Shown here: positions 1 to 6,970 of the stretch, piece after piece
Layout of the letters: every line of letters starts with the position of its first letter
How positions within the stretch are numbered: the first letter of the stretch is position 1
Assembly (NCBI GenBank): GCA_020630895.1
Contig: JAHDII010000053.1
Location: 1-15,067, forward strand
From: Saprospiraceae bacterium
GTDB lineage: Bacteria; Bacteroidota; Bacteroidia; Chitinophagales; Saprospiraceae
Length of the DNA stretch: 15,067 nt
Reading direction: 5' to 3'
Position numbers and translations under genes: made by a program
Notes under the pieces: model-generated
Database searches by the model: none
Told to the model about the DNA's origin: nothing
Seen by the model: the letters and a program-made list of their open reading frames with translations, nothing else

Positions 1-72
1 ACCTTGCATTAAAAAAATAAATCCTAAGACTAATCTTATAGTAGTTATAGCAATAATTTTATTACGATTCAT
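1..72 (-). CDS. Partial small membrane protein, N-terminus only (possibly DoxX-like)
   Basis: An ATG on the minus strand at 72 opens a frame that stays open to the window edge, giving 24 residues. They begin MNRNKIIAITTIRLVLG and continue with a hydrophobic stretch ending in FLMQG. A short basic N-terminus followed by an R-L-x-L-G-x-I-F-L-M-Q-G run suits the first membrane helix of a DoxX-family protein, but this rests on a very short segment and on my memory of that family. The gene would be divergent from fabG. A near-match to the Bacteroidota -7 box (TACTTTTA, 7 of 8) lies upstream, which is weak support. It could also be any other short inner-membrane protein. Confidence 0.4.
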   Translation of the reverse strand, partial: MNRNKIIAITTIRLVLGFIFLMQG

Positions 73-123
73 CCTTAAATTATTTTTTCTACTATAAAAG
101 TAAAAAAAATAATTGATTAATAA

Positions 124-154
124 TTGTTGGCTGTTATCGGATTGCTTACCTTTG
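124..154 (+). promoter_or_regulatory. Candidate Bacteroidota-type promoter for fabG
   Basis: TACCTTTG at 147-154 is a perfect match to the Bacteroidota -7 consensus TAnnTTTG. A TTG at 124-126 lies 20 bases upstream, and a second TTG at 127-129 lies 17 bases upstream, which fits the -33 element. Transcription would begin near 160, leaving a leader of about 12 bases before the ATG at 173. The element lies inside the longer open frame that starts at 113, so it argues for the later start. Confidence 0.6.
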
Positions 155-172
155 ACAAAATTTTATTTTATT

Positions 173-910
173 ATGGGTTTATTAGATGGAAAAATTGCTT
201 TAATTACAGGAGGTTCAAGAGGTATTGGAAAAGCTATTGTTCAACGGTTTGTTGAAGAAGGTGCTAAGGTAGCTTTTACTTATCGTTCTTCTGCTGAAAG
301 TGCGAATCAAATTGTTAATGAATTAGGCGATAATGCGAAAGCATATCAATCTGATGCAGCTTCATTTGAAAGTGCAGCGGAGCTGATTCAAAATGTAATG
401 AAAGACTTTGGAAAAATTGATATTTTAATTAATAATGCAGGAATTACAAAAGATACATTATTAATGAGAATGTCTGAAGAACAATGGGATGCTGTTATTA
501 ATACCAATTTAAAATCGGTATTTAATTTAACTAAAAATATTATGCGTCCTATGATGAAAGCGAAGGGCGGTTCTATTATTAATATTAGTTCTGTTGTGGG
601 TGTTATTGGAAATGCCGGACAAGCGAATTATGTCGCTTCTAAAGCAGGAGTTATTGGTTTTACTAAAACAATAGCGAAGGAAGTAGGCTCTAGAAATATT
701 CGTTGTAATGCGATTGCTCCAGGTTTTATTGAAACGGATATGACGGATGAATTAGATGATAAAACCAAGGAAGCTTATTTGTCTTCTATTCCGTTAAGAC
801 GTTTAGGAAAAGGAGAAGAAGTAGCAAATGCTTGTGTCTTTTTAGCTTCTGATTTATCTTCGTATATTTCAGGGCAAACGATACATGTATGTGGAGCGAT
901 GTGTTGTTAA
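173..910 (+). CDS. fabG: 3-oxoacyl-[acyl-carrier-protein] reductase FabG
   Basis: FabG is a short-chain dehydrogenase/reductase. It uses NADPH to reduce 3-oxoacyl-ACP to 3-hydroxyacyl-ACP in cytoplasmic type II fatty acid synthesis. From the ATG at 173 the protein has 245 residues, the usual FabG size. It shows the cofactor loop TGGSRGIG (12-19), NNAG (87-90) and the catalytic tetrad Asn112, Ser140, Tyr153 and Lys157, at nearly the same spacing as E. coli FabG. The frame is open back to an ATG at 113, but those 20 extra residues are not FabG-like and a promoter overlaps them. The C-terminus reads HVCGAMCC where many FabGs have HVNGGMxx; this is a small variation away from the catalytic residues. 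The M16 peptidase gene starts 9 bases after the stop, so the two are probably co-transcribed, although their functions have no obvious link. Other SDR enzymes are the only realistic alternative. Confidence 0.9.
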   Translation: MGLLDGKIALITGGSRGIGKAIVQRFVEEGAKVAFTYRSSAESANQIVNELGDNAKAYQSDAASFESAAELIQNVMKDFGKIDILINNAGITKDTLLMRMSEEQWDAVINTNLKSVFNLTKNIMRPMMKAKGGSIINISSVVGVIGNAGQANYVASKAGVIGFTKTIAKEVGSRNIRCNAIAPGFIETDMTDELDDKTKEAYLSSIPLRRLGKGEEVANACVFLASDLSSYISGQTIHVCGAMCC

Positions 911-919
911 AAAAATGAA

Positions 920-2155
920 ATGGTAAAATTTGAAAAATTTGTTTTGGATAATGGTTTAAAAGTTATCCTTCACGAAGATAAAAGTACACCTTTAGTTGCC
1001 GTAAATTTATTGTATCATATTGGTGCAAAAAATGAATTACCTACTAAAACGGGTTTTGCTCATTTATTTGAGCATTTAATGTTTTCTGGTTCAGAAAATG
1101 TTTCTGATTTTGATAATTATATTCAAACTGCAGGGGGTGATTGCAATGCTTTTACAAATAATGATGTTACCAATTATTATAATATTGCTCCAGCCAATAA
1201 TTTAGAAACTTTATTATGGTTAGAAGCAGATAGAATGGTGGGCTTAAATATTAATCATCGTTCTTTAGATGTTCAAAGAAAAGTAGTAGTTGAAGAATTT
1301 AATGAAACTTGTTTGAATATTCCTTATGGAGATGCTTGGCATCATATTACAAATTTAGCCTTTAAAAAACATCCTTATCGTTGGCCTACAATTGGATTAA
1401 TTCCAGAACATATTCAAGAAGCAAAATTAGAAGATGTTCAATCATTTTATAAAAATAATTATTGTCCTAATAATGCAACGCTAGTTGTAGGTGGAAATAT
1501 TGAAAAAGACACAACGCTTGAATTGATCGAAAAGTGGTTTGCTGATATTCCTGCTTATGCCAGAATAAAAAAAGAAATTCCTCAAGAGCCTCAACAAAAA
1601 GAACAACGAAGACTTTTGCAAAAAGCAGATGTTCCTATGAATGCCATGTATTTTGTATTTCATACGGTAGAACGTCATCATCCTAATTTCCATACGATAG
1701 ATTTAATTTCAGATATTTTAGCTTCCGGAAAATCTTCACGATTGTATAAAAGTTTGAAGAAAAAGCAAAAATTATTTGTAGATATTGATGCTTATGTTAC
1801 GGCTAATTTTGATCCAGGATTAATTATTATTGAAGGACGATTAACGGAAGGTGTTTCTTTTGAAACTGCGGAAAAAGCAATTTGGAAAGAACTAGAACAA
1901 ATTAAAAATAATGAAGTAACAGAACAAGAATTATTAAAATATAAAAATAAAGCAGTAAGTGCATTAATTTTTAATGAATGTAATGTTTTAAATCGTACAA
2001 TGAATTTAGCATTTTTTGAATGTTTGGGTGGAGCTCATTTGATGAATACTGAAACAGAATCCTATCAAAAAATAAAATTAGACGATATTACAACAATAGC
2101 TAATGAATATTTAACGAGAGAAAATTGTTCTGTATTAATGTATGAAAAAGAATAA
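920..2155 (+). CDS. M16 family zinc metallopeptidase (insulinase/pitrilysin-like, single-gene type)
   Basis: This 411-residue protein has the inverted zinc motif HLFEH at 48-52 (ligands His48 and His52, catalytic Glu51). The downstream acidic ligand is in VVVEEF, most likely Glu126. Other family marks are the GGDCNAFTNNDVTNYY stretch (72-87), PYG after the second motif, and SSRLY in the second half. It has the two half-domains of an M16B-type peptidase, a fold that encloses and degrades short peptides. Bacteroidota commonly carry an M16 gene of about this length without a partner subunit. I see no signal peptide, so a cytoplasmic location is the simplest reading. The ATG at 920 is chosen because the ATG at 915 runs into a stop after three codons. 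The gene lies 9 bases after fabG and probably shares its transcript. Its stop codon is one base from the stop of the convergent M15 gene. Confidence 0.87.
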   Translation: MVKFEKFVLDNGLKVILHEDKSTPLVAVNLLYHIGAKNELPTKTGFAHLFEHLMFSGSENVSDFDNYIQTAGGDCNAFTNNDVTNYYNIAPANNLETLLWLEADRMVGLNINHRSLDVQRKVVVEEFNETCLNIPYGDAWHHITNLAFKKHPYRWPTIGLIPEHIQEAKLEDVQSFYKNNYCPNNATLVVGGNIEKDTTLELIEKWFADIPAYARIKKEIPQEPQQKEQRRLLQKADVPMNAMYFVFHTVERHHPNFHTIDLISDILASGKSSRLYKSLKKKQKLFVDIDAYVTANFDPGLIIIEGRLTEGVSFETAEKAIWKELEQIKNNEVTEQELLKYKNKAVSALIFNECNVLNRTMNLAFFECLGGAHLMNTETESYQKIKLDDITTIANEYLTRENCSVLMYEKE

Positions 2156-2156
2156 T

Positions 2157-2636
2157 TTATCTTCTCCATCTTGCTCGTCTTCCTCTACAATCAAAATGCA
2201 CCATTTGTCGGTCAAAAAAATTATTTGATTTTTTATAGTATGTACCAATTCCGCCTTTATCTTTTATAATTTTAGTATCTAAAATATGATAGACAATATC
2301 TACATCTTCCGTATTACTTTTTCCATCTTTATTAATATCTAAAACCATAATATCAATAGCATTACCATGTAAATGTTGACTTTTTTTCACCGCTCCAGAA
2401 CCAAAATATACTAATAAATCATTGTGCCATTTCCATCTTTTTCCGCTTGTAACATAATAATTAGCAGAATATCCCTGTGCTTTTAATTCTTTTTTTAATT
2501 GTTGATTATATTCCATAACTTTTGGATTTACTCCATTTAATGAAGCCGCTTGAATATAAATCACTAAAAAATAAATGATAGCTAAAACAATGATGATTAG
2601 AATAAATTTTAAAAATATTTTGAGTCCTTTTTTCAT
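2157..2636 (-). CDS. Membrane-anchored M15-type peptidase (D-Ala-D-Ala carboxypeptidase-like fold)
   Basis: The product has 159 residues from the ATG at 2636. An uncleaved N-terminal anchor spans about residues 7-28, and the rest would face the periplasm. The zinc motif of the M15/YcbK-like fold is present: S86-x-H88-x-x-G91-x-A93-x-D95, with the third ligand in VHFD (His147) and the familiar RGRRARW ending. Such enzymes trim peptidoglycan peptide stems; the exact bond cut here is unknown. Between the zinc ligands lies an EF-hand-like loop, D100-x-N102-x-D104-G-x-x-x-x-x-D111, which may bind calcium. The frame is open to an ATG at 2660, but that start would overlap the upstream gene by 17 bases. 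The start at 2636 leaves a 7-base gap, the same as the gap between the two preceding genes. It is the last gene of a three-gene minus-strand unit. Confidence 0.75.
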   Translation of the reverse strand: MKKGLKIFLKFILIIIVLAIIYFLVIYIQAASLNGVNPKVMEYNQQLKKELKAQGYSANYYVTSGKRWKWHNDLLVYFGSGAVKKSQHLHGNAIDIMVLDINKDGKSNTEDVDIVYHILDTKIIKDKGGIGTYYKKSNNFFDRQMVHFDCRGRRARWRR

Positions 2637-2643
2637 GGTAATA

Positions 2644-3273
2644 TTATATTTCAAAAACAATAGGCGAATTCACAACATGATAATTAAAATTTACAATAGA
2701 GGCATTAATATAATGAACATCATCAATTATTTTTTCTCCGTATGCCTCATGTATATGACCAAAAATACAAAATTTAATATTTGTATTTTTTATAGTATTT
2801 ATTAAATTTTCACAACCCACATTCATTCCTTGAACTGTAGTATCTAATATATTAAATGGTGGTCCATGTGTAATTAATATATCCGTATCTTTGGGAATTA
2901 AATCCCAGTGTTTTTGTATTTCTTCTCCTCGTTGTCGATTAAAAGCCCAATTATAAAACCAAGGCTGAACAGGAGAGCCCCAAATTTTTATTCCCTCAAT
3001 TTCACAAGCAGAATCATTCAAATAAATAATATTTTCTGGAATGATTTCTTGTATCATATTATTGTCTTCTTCTTCAAAATAAAAATCATGATTTCCTGCA
3101 ATAAATATTTTATATTTAAAATCTAAATTAGCATACCAATTTAAAAATTTTTTGATTTCCTTTTTACTTCCTCGCGAAGAAACATCTCCTGCATGAATAA
3201 TCACATCTCCTTGAGGAATGTCTAATATTTTTTTATGTAAATTATGTGTATCAGAAATACAAACGAATTTCAT
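2644..3273 (-). CDS. Calcineurin-like metallophosphoesterase (MPPED/UPF0046-like)
   Basis: This 209-residue cytoplasmic protein carries the full metallophosphoesterase signature in order: SDTH (7-10), HAGD (27-30), GNHD (60-63), THGPP (135-139) and GHIH (172-175). These residues hold the two metal ions and cut a phosphate ester. The compact size, the WGSP-W segment near 98-105 and the THGPP motif resemble the MPPED1/MPPED2 group, whose members include cyclic-nucleotide phosphodiesterases. I cannot tell the natural substrate from sequence. All metal ligands are present, so it should be active. It is the middle gene of a three-gene unit, 7 bases after the membrane-protein gene and 7 bases before the M15 gene, so the three are probably made together. 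Confidence 0.85.
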   Translation of the reverse strand: MKFVCISDTHNLHKKILDIPQGDVIIHAGDVSSRGSKKEIKKFLNWYANLDFKYKIFIAGNHDFYFEEEDNNMIQEIIPENIIYLNDSACEIEGIKIWGSPVQPWFYNWAFNRQRGEEIQKHWDLIPKDTDILITHGPPFNILDTTVQGMNVGCENLINTIKNTNIKFCIFGHIHEAYGEKIIDDVHYINASIVNFNYHVVNSPIVFEI

Positions 3274-3280
3274 TTTAAAT

Positions 3281-3757
3281 TTATTTTTTAATTAATAATA
3301 ATCCAATTAAAAACACTTTTAAATAAAATAATATTGTAGCTATTGTTGCAGGAAAAGAATTTGTATAAGAAGTAAACTTCTCAACAAAATCTAAATTTGT
3401 CCCATAAAAATTATTGCTGAATGAGGTATAAACCATTTGTAAAAATTGTGGTACCATCCAAGCAATAATAAAAATAATAATGTATGTATTTGTATGGGGA
3501 AATGCAATTTTTTCAAGAGTAATAAATTGTTTTACTAAATGAGTACCTAGAAAGATAATGCCCAATGAGATACTTTCAGTGAGTAAAAAATTGAGCATAT
3601 TTCCTATATTTAAAAGTATAAATATATCCCTAAAAATACTGTCTAATAAATAAATAGCTCCAGATATGGCGTAGTAATAAAAAACACCTAAAGTCATTAA
3701 AACTAATGGATTTAATTTTTGGCTATAAAATTCATCTAAAATATTGTTGTTGTTCAT
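3281..3757 (-). CDS. Hypothetical membrane protein with about four transmembrane helices
   Basis: I do not recognise the family of this 158-residue protein. It is strongly hydrophobic, with likely helices near residues 18-38, 45-70, 92-110 and 135-156. A short polar N-terminus begins MNNNNILDEF, and the protein ends in LLLIKK. A loop near 111-133 is rich in Asn, Thr, Ser and aromatic residues. There is no signal peptide and no conserved catalytic motif that I can see. It opens the three-gene unit that continues with the phosphoesterase and the M15 peptidase. I found no convincing TAnnTTTG promoter upstream on this strand. The real start could only be this ATG, as it is the first residue before a compact first helix. 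The size, hydrophobicity and operon spacing make it a real gene. Confidence 0.7.
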   Translation of the reverse strand: MNNNNILDEFYSQKLNPLVLMTLGVFYYYAISGAIYLLDSIFRDIFILLNIGNMLNFLLTESISLGIIFLGTHLVKQFITLEKIAFPHTNTYIIIFIIAWMVPQFLQMVYTSFSNNFYGTNLDFVEKFTSYTNSFPATIATILFYLKVFLIGLLLIKK

Positions 3758-3839
3758 ATTTTTGAATTGGTAAAATCGTATTGAATGATAAAGTTGATTT
3801 AAAAATACTTTTTTATTCGGTTTTTATTGTAGATATAAG

Positions 3840-3847
3840 TAATTTTG
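3840..3847 (+). promoter_or_regulatory. Candidate -7 promoter element for the four-cysteine lipoprotein
   Basis: TAATTTTG matches TAnnTTTG exactly and lies 31 bases before the ATG at 3879. No TTG is present at the expected -33 distance, only a T-rich stretch (TTCGGTTTTT), so the promoter is plausible but incomplete. Confidence 0.4.
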
Positions 3848-3878
3848 TAGTATTAATTGATTATTAAAAAATGATAAG

Positions 3879-4292
3879 ATGCGAATTTTAAGTCTAGCAG
3901 TAGTAATTGTTTTGAGTCTTTCTATGTTTTCTTGTAAAGGAACAAAAAAAGCTAAAACAGATGTAACTACAGAAGAGAATCCTAAGGAAGAAAAAACAGT
4001 GTATGAGAATGTAGCCTCAGATATGTGTGATTGTTCTAAAGAAATGATTGATATTGTAGAAAAAATACAAAAAGCTTCCGCAGAAGGAGATAATGAAACA
4101 CTAATGGCTTTAGCTCCAAAGGTAGAATCATTAACTCCAGCAATGACAGAATGTATGCAGGGCTTAGAGAAAAAGTATCCTGAAATGGAGGAGAAAAAAG
4201 AAGATGCTGAAAATGAAGAAAAAATGAAAGCTGCTTTGAAAAAAGAATGTCCTAAATTGTATGAATTAATGAATGCTCAAGGAGGGATGTAA
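3879..4292 (+). CDS. Small four-cysteine lipoprotein of unknown function
   Basis: The 137-residue product starts with a lipoprotein signal: a basic start (MRI), a hydrophobic core and a lipobox ending in MFSC, so Cys19 is the probable lipidated residue. A Lys/Glu-rich linker follows (about 20-45). The mature domain (about 46-130) is predicted helical and has four cysteines: Cys50 and Cys52 in MCDCSKEM, Cys92 in TECMQGL, and Cys124 in KECPKLYE. CxC plus two separated single Cys on helices suggests two disulfides that pin a small helical bundle, or less likely a metal site. A charged segment at 102-123 could be a short coiled coil. I recall similar CDC-containing small lipoproteins in Flavobacteria but no assigned function. 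The gene stands alone between divergent and convergent neighbours and ends before a strong terminator. Confidence 0.75.
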   Translation: MRILSLAVVIVLSLSMFSCKGTKKAKTDVTTEENPKEEKTVYENVASDMCDCSKEMIDIVEKIQKASAEGDNETLMALAPKVESLTPAMTECMQGLEKKYPEMEEKKEDAENEEKMKAALKKECPKLYELMNAQGGM

Positions 4293-4351
4293 TATTAATT
4301 CTTAATTGAAATATTCAACATAAGTTATCCCGAATTTTGAGGATGATATAA

Positions 4352-4405
4352 AAAAAGAGTCTCCTGTGTATATTTGAGAATTCAAAATCACAGGAGACTT
4401 TTTTA
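4352..4405. terminator. Bidirectional intrinsic terminator after the lipoprotein gene
   Basis: An 11-bp perfect stem, AGTCTCCTGTG at 4358-4368 with CACAGGAGACT at 4389-4399, is flanked by an A run on the left and a T run on the right that pair further. It therefore works as a terminator on both strands. The 20-base loop contains an inner hairpin, TTTGA-GAAT-TCAAA (4373-4386). Confidence 0.85.
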
Positions 4406-4514
4406 TGTTTAATAACCATGCCATATGAATTGGAGGTTAGTTAATATATTAAAATTAGAAGACTCAATTGTCCTTTAATTTTACTTACACACTTTTACAG
4501 ATAGTATTAAAATA

Positions 4515-4540
4515 GGCGGTCTAAATTACAATAGACCGCC
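4515..4540 (-). terminator. Terminator hairpin downstream of katG
   Basis: GGCGGTCTA (4515-4523) pairs perfectly with TAGACCGCC (4532-4540) around an 8-base loop. It begins 27 bases after the katG stop on the minus strand. On that strand it is followed by TATTTTAAT, a moderate U-rich tail. Its GC content stands out in an AT-rich spacer. Confidence 0.75.
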
Positions 4541-4567
4541 CATTTTATTTATCTCCATTCATTACAA

Positions 4568-6736
4568 CTAAGACTTCACATCAAATCTATCAGCATTCAT
4601 TACTTTAGTCCAAGCAGCTACAAAATCATTAACAAATTTTTCTTTGCTATCATCTTGAGCATATATTTCAGCATAAGCACGAAGAATAGAATTAGAACCA
4701 AATACTAAATCTACACGAGTAGCCGTCCATTTTAGTTTACCTGTTTGACGATCACGAATTTCATACATATTTGCATCAGAAGGCTTCCAAACATTAGACA
4801 TATCGGTTAAATTTACAAAAAAGTCATTGCTTAAAGCTCCTTCATTATCTGTAAAAACACCATGTTTAGTTCCTTTATGATTAGTACCTAAAACACGCAT
4901 TCCTCCAACAAGTACCGTCATTTCATGTGCTGTAAGACCCAATAATTGTGTACGATCCAACATCAATTCTTCTGGACTCACTACATAATCTTTTTTCATC
5001 CAATTACGATAAGCATCAGCCAAAGGTTCTAAGGATTCAAAAGATTCAGCATCTGTCATTTCATCTGTTGCATCACCTCTACCTGCTGTAAAAGGAACAG
5101 TGATATCAAAACCTGCTGCTTTTGCTGCTTGTTCTACACCCATATTTCCAGCCAATACAATGGTATCAGCGATACTAATACCACATTCTGCTGCGATAGG
5201 TTCTAACACAGATAAAACTCTTGAAAGTCTCTTTGGCTCATTACCTTCCCAATCTTTTTGAGGAGCTAATCGAATACGAGCACCATTAGCACCACCTCTC
5301 ATATCAGAACCACGAAATGTTCTAGCACTATCCCAAGCAGTAGAAACCATATCAGCGATAGATAAACCTGTTGCAGCAATTTTAGATTTTACAACATCTA
5401 CATCATAATTTGCATTTCCAGCAGGAATAATATCTTGCCAAATTAAATCTTCACTAGGAACATCAGGTCCAAAATAACGAGCTTTAGGCCCCATATCTCT
5501 ATGAGTTAATTTAAACCATGCACGAGCAAAAGCATCTGAAAATGCTTCAAAATCATTTTTAAATCTCAAAGAAATTTCTCTATAAATAGGATCTTCTCTC
5601 ATTGCCATATCCGCATCTGTCATGATAGGATTTTGTGGAGTTTCCATATTTTCTACATCCACAGGCATATTTTCTTTTTGGATATTTACAGGTTCCCACT
5701 GAGAAGCACCTGCAGGGCTTTTTCTCAATTCCCATTCATGGTTAAACAACATTTCAAAATAACCATTATCCCATTTTGTAGGATTTGTTGTCCATGCTCC
5801 TTCAATACCACTCGTCACTGTAAAACGCCCTACACCTGATTTATGAGGATTCGCCCAACCAAAACCTTGTTCTTCTATAGCTGATGTTTCAGGATCTGCT
5901 CCTAATAAACTAGCATCACCATTTCCGTGAGCTTTTCCTACGGTATGCCCTCCTGCTGTTAATGCTACAGTTTCCTCATCATTCATTGCCATACGCTTGA
6001 AGGTTTCACGCACTTGCTCCGCTGTTTTTAATGGATCAGATTTTCCATTTACTCCTTCAGGATTCACATAAATTAATCCCATTTGTACTGCTGCTAATGG
6101 ATTTTCCATAGTTGAAGGATCATCTACATTTTCGTAACGTCCATCACTAGGAGCTAACCATTCTTTTTCAGCCCCCCAATAAATATCTTTTTCTGGATGC
6201 CAAATATCTTCTCGTCCAAAAGCAAAACCAAAGGTTTTTAAGCCCATACTTTCATAAGCCATATTACCCGCTAAAATCATTAAATCTGCCCAACTCACTT
6301 TGTTGCCATATTTCTTCTTGATGGGCCACAACAAACGTCTTGCTTTATCTAAACTTACATTATCTGGCCAAGAATTTAAAGGTGCAAAACGTTGATTTCC
6401 TGTACCTCCGCCACCACGACCATCAGCAGTTCTATAAGAACCCGCCGCATGCCATGCCATACGAATCATCAAACCTCCATAATGTCCCCAATCTGCAGGC
6501 CACCATTCTTGGCTATCTGTCATTAAATCATGCAAATCTTTTTTCAAAGCATCTACATCTAATTTTTTTAATTCTTCATGATAATTAAAATCCTCACCTA
6601 AAGGATTGGTCTTGTGATCATGTTGATGCAAAATGTCTAAATTTAATGTGTTAGGCCACCAATCTGTAACAGACATTTTTTGTGAAGTAATACCTCCGTG
6701 CATAACGGGGCATTTACCTGTACCATTTTTCTTCAT
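4568..6736 (-). CDS. katG: Catalase-peroxidase KatG
   Basis: KatG is a bifunctional haem enzyme that removes hydrogen peroxide by catalase and peroxidase reactions. The 722-residue product has the full length of the family, with an active N-terminal half and the haem-less duplicated C-terminal half. The distal pocket is Arg92, Trp95 and His96 in RMAWHAAGSYR. The proximal haem ligand is His264 in TAGGHTVGKAHG. The Met-Tyr-Trp adduct needed for catalase activity can be formed by Trp95, Tyr223 and Met249. There is no signal peptide, so it is cytoplasmic. The start at 6736 has a real Shine-Dalgarno match (AGAGG, 8 bases upstream), unlike most genes here. A good TAnnTTTG promoter lies upstream. 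The gene is monocistronic, closed by a hairpin. I see no recognisable OxyR or PerR site. Confidence 0.97.
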   Translation of the reverse strand: MKKNGTGKCPVMHGGITSQKMSVTDWWPNTLNLDILHQHDHKTNPLGEDFNYHEELKKLDVDALKKDLHDLMTDSQEWWPADWGHYGGLMIRMAWHAAGSYRTADGRGGGGTGNQRFAPLNSWPDNVSLDKARRLLWPIKKKYGNKVSWADLMILAGNMAYESMGLKTFGFAFGREDIWHPEKDIYWGAEKEWLAPSDGRYENVDDPSTMENPLAAVQMGLIYVNPEGVNGKSDPLKTAEQVRETFKRMAMNDEETVALTAGGHTVGKAHGNGDASLLGADPETSAIEEQGFGWANPHKSGVGRFTVTSGIEGAWTTNPTKWDNGYFEMLFNHEWELRKSPAGASQWEPVNIQKENMPVDVENMETPQNPIMTDADMAMREDPIYREISLRFKNDFEAFSDAFARAWFKLTHRDMGPKARYFGPDVPSEDLIWQDIIPAGNANYDVDVVKSKIAATGLSIADMVSTAWDSARTFRGSDMRGGANGARIRLAPQKDWEGNEPKRLSRVLSVLEPIAAECGISIADTIVLAGNMGVEQAAKAAGFDITVPFTAGRGDATDEMTDAESFESLEPLADAYRNWMKKDYVVSPEELMLDRTQLLGLTAHEMTVLVGGMRVLGTNHKGTKHGVFTDNEGALSNDFFVNLTDMSNVWKPSDANMYEIRDRQTGKLKWTATRVDLVFGSNSILRAYAEIYAQDDSKEKFVNDFVAAWTKVMNADRFDVKS

Positions 6737-6744
6737 TATGATTT

Positions 6745-6749
6745 CCTCT
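6745..6749 (-). promoter_or_regulatory. Shine-Dalgarno sequence of katG
   Basis: AGAGG on the minus strand lies 8 bases before the katG ATG. It stands out because other starts in this window have AT-rich leaders with no such match. Confidence 0.6.
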
Positions 6750-6787
6750 TATTTTTATTAAAAAAAATTCCTTTCTTCAAATTGCCT

Positions 6788-6818
6788 CAAATGTAAAAAA
6801 CGTTGAATCAATATCAAA
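6788..6818 (-). promoter_or_regulatory. Candidate promoter of katG
   Basis: On the minus strand TACATTTG (6795-6788) matches the -7 consensus TAnnTTTG exactly. TTTG (6818-6815) sits 19 bases upstream, a good -33 element at the expected spacing. Transcription would start near 6781, giving a leader of about 45 bases. This is the best promoter match in the window. Confidence 0.7.
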
Positions 6819-6882
6819 AAAAATGAGACATTAAATACAGTATATAAAAAGTTTATTGAAGGAGTTTTATCAATTTTTATTT

Positions 6883-6949
6883 GTTCTTTTGTCTTAAAAC
6901 AAAAGAACCAAAAGTTCAAGACTGATTCTCTTTTTTCACTAAAGAGAAT
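6883..6949. repeat. Double-hairpin intergenic element
   Basis: Two perfect hairpins lie side by side. The first pairs GTTCTTTTGT (6883-6892) with ACAAAAGAAC (6899-6908). The second pairs ATTCTCTTT (6925-6933) with AAAGAGAAT (6941-6949). CAAAAG occurs again at 6909-6914 and GTCTT (6891-6895) can pair with AAGAC (6918-6922), so alternative folds are possible. The wording is close to intergenic hairpin repeats I remember from many Bacteroidota genomes. The element lies between the protease stop and the katG promoter and probably ends protease transcription, though no long U tract follows. Confidence 0.55.
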
Positions 6950-6970
6950 GAAGGTCGATCCTTTTTTCAT

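Noticed and set aside
113..172. N-terminal extension of FabG from an upstream ATG at 113
   Set aside because: The extra 20 residues are not FabG-like, and the best promoter match (124-154) lies inside them, so transcription would start after that ATG.
892..907. Possible damage to the FabG C-terminus (HVCGAMCC)
   Set aside because: Length and catalytic tetrad are intact. Cys substitutions near this end occur in Bacteroidota FabG as far as I recall, so it is likely ordinary variation.
2637..2660. Longer start for the M15 peptidase at 2660
   Set aside because: It would overlap the phosphoesterase gene by 17 bases and put charged residues before the anchor. The 2636 start gives the same 7-base gap seen at the other junction.
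2575..2805. Plus-strand frame opposite the M15 and phosphoesterase genes
   Set aside because: It is a low-complexity Ile/Asn-rich translation antisense to two well-supported genes, with no family resemblance.
5633..5839. Plus-strand frame opposite katG
   Set aside because: It is a shadow of a highly conserved enzyme gene. The same holds for the frame at 6340-6588.
6758..6970. 70-residue minus-strand reading frame between the protease and katG
   Set aside because: It is composed of the double-hairpin element and the katG promoter region. Its content (WFFCFKTKEQ) is the kind of false protein produced when such hairpin repeats are translated.
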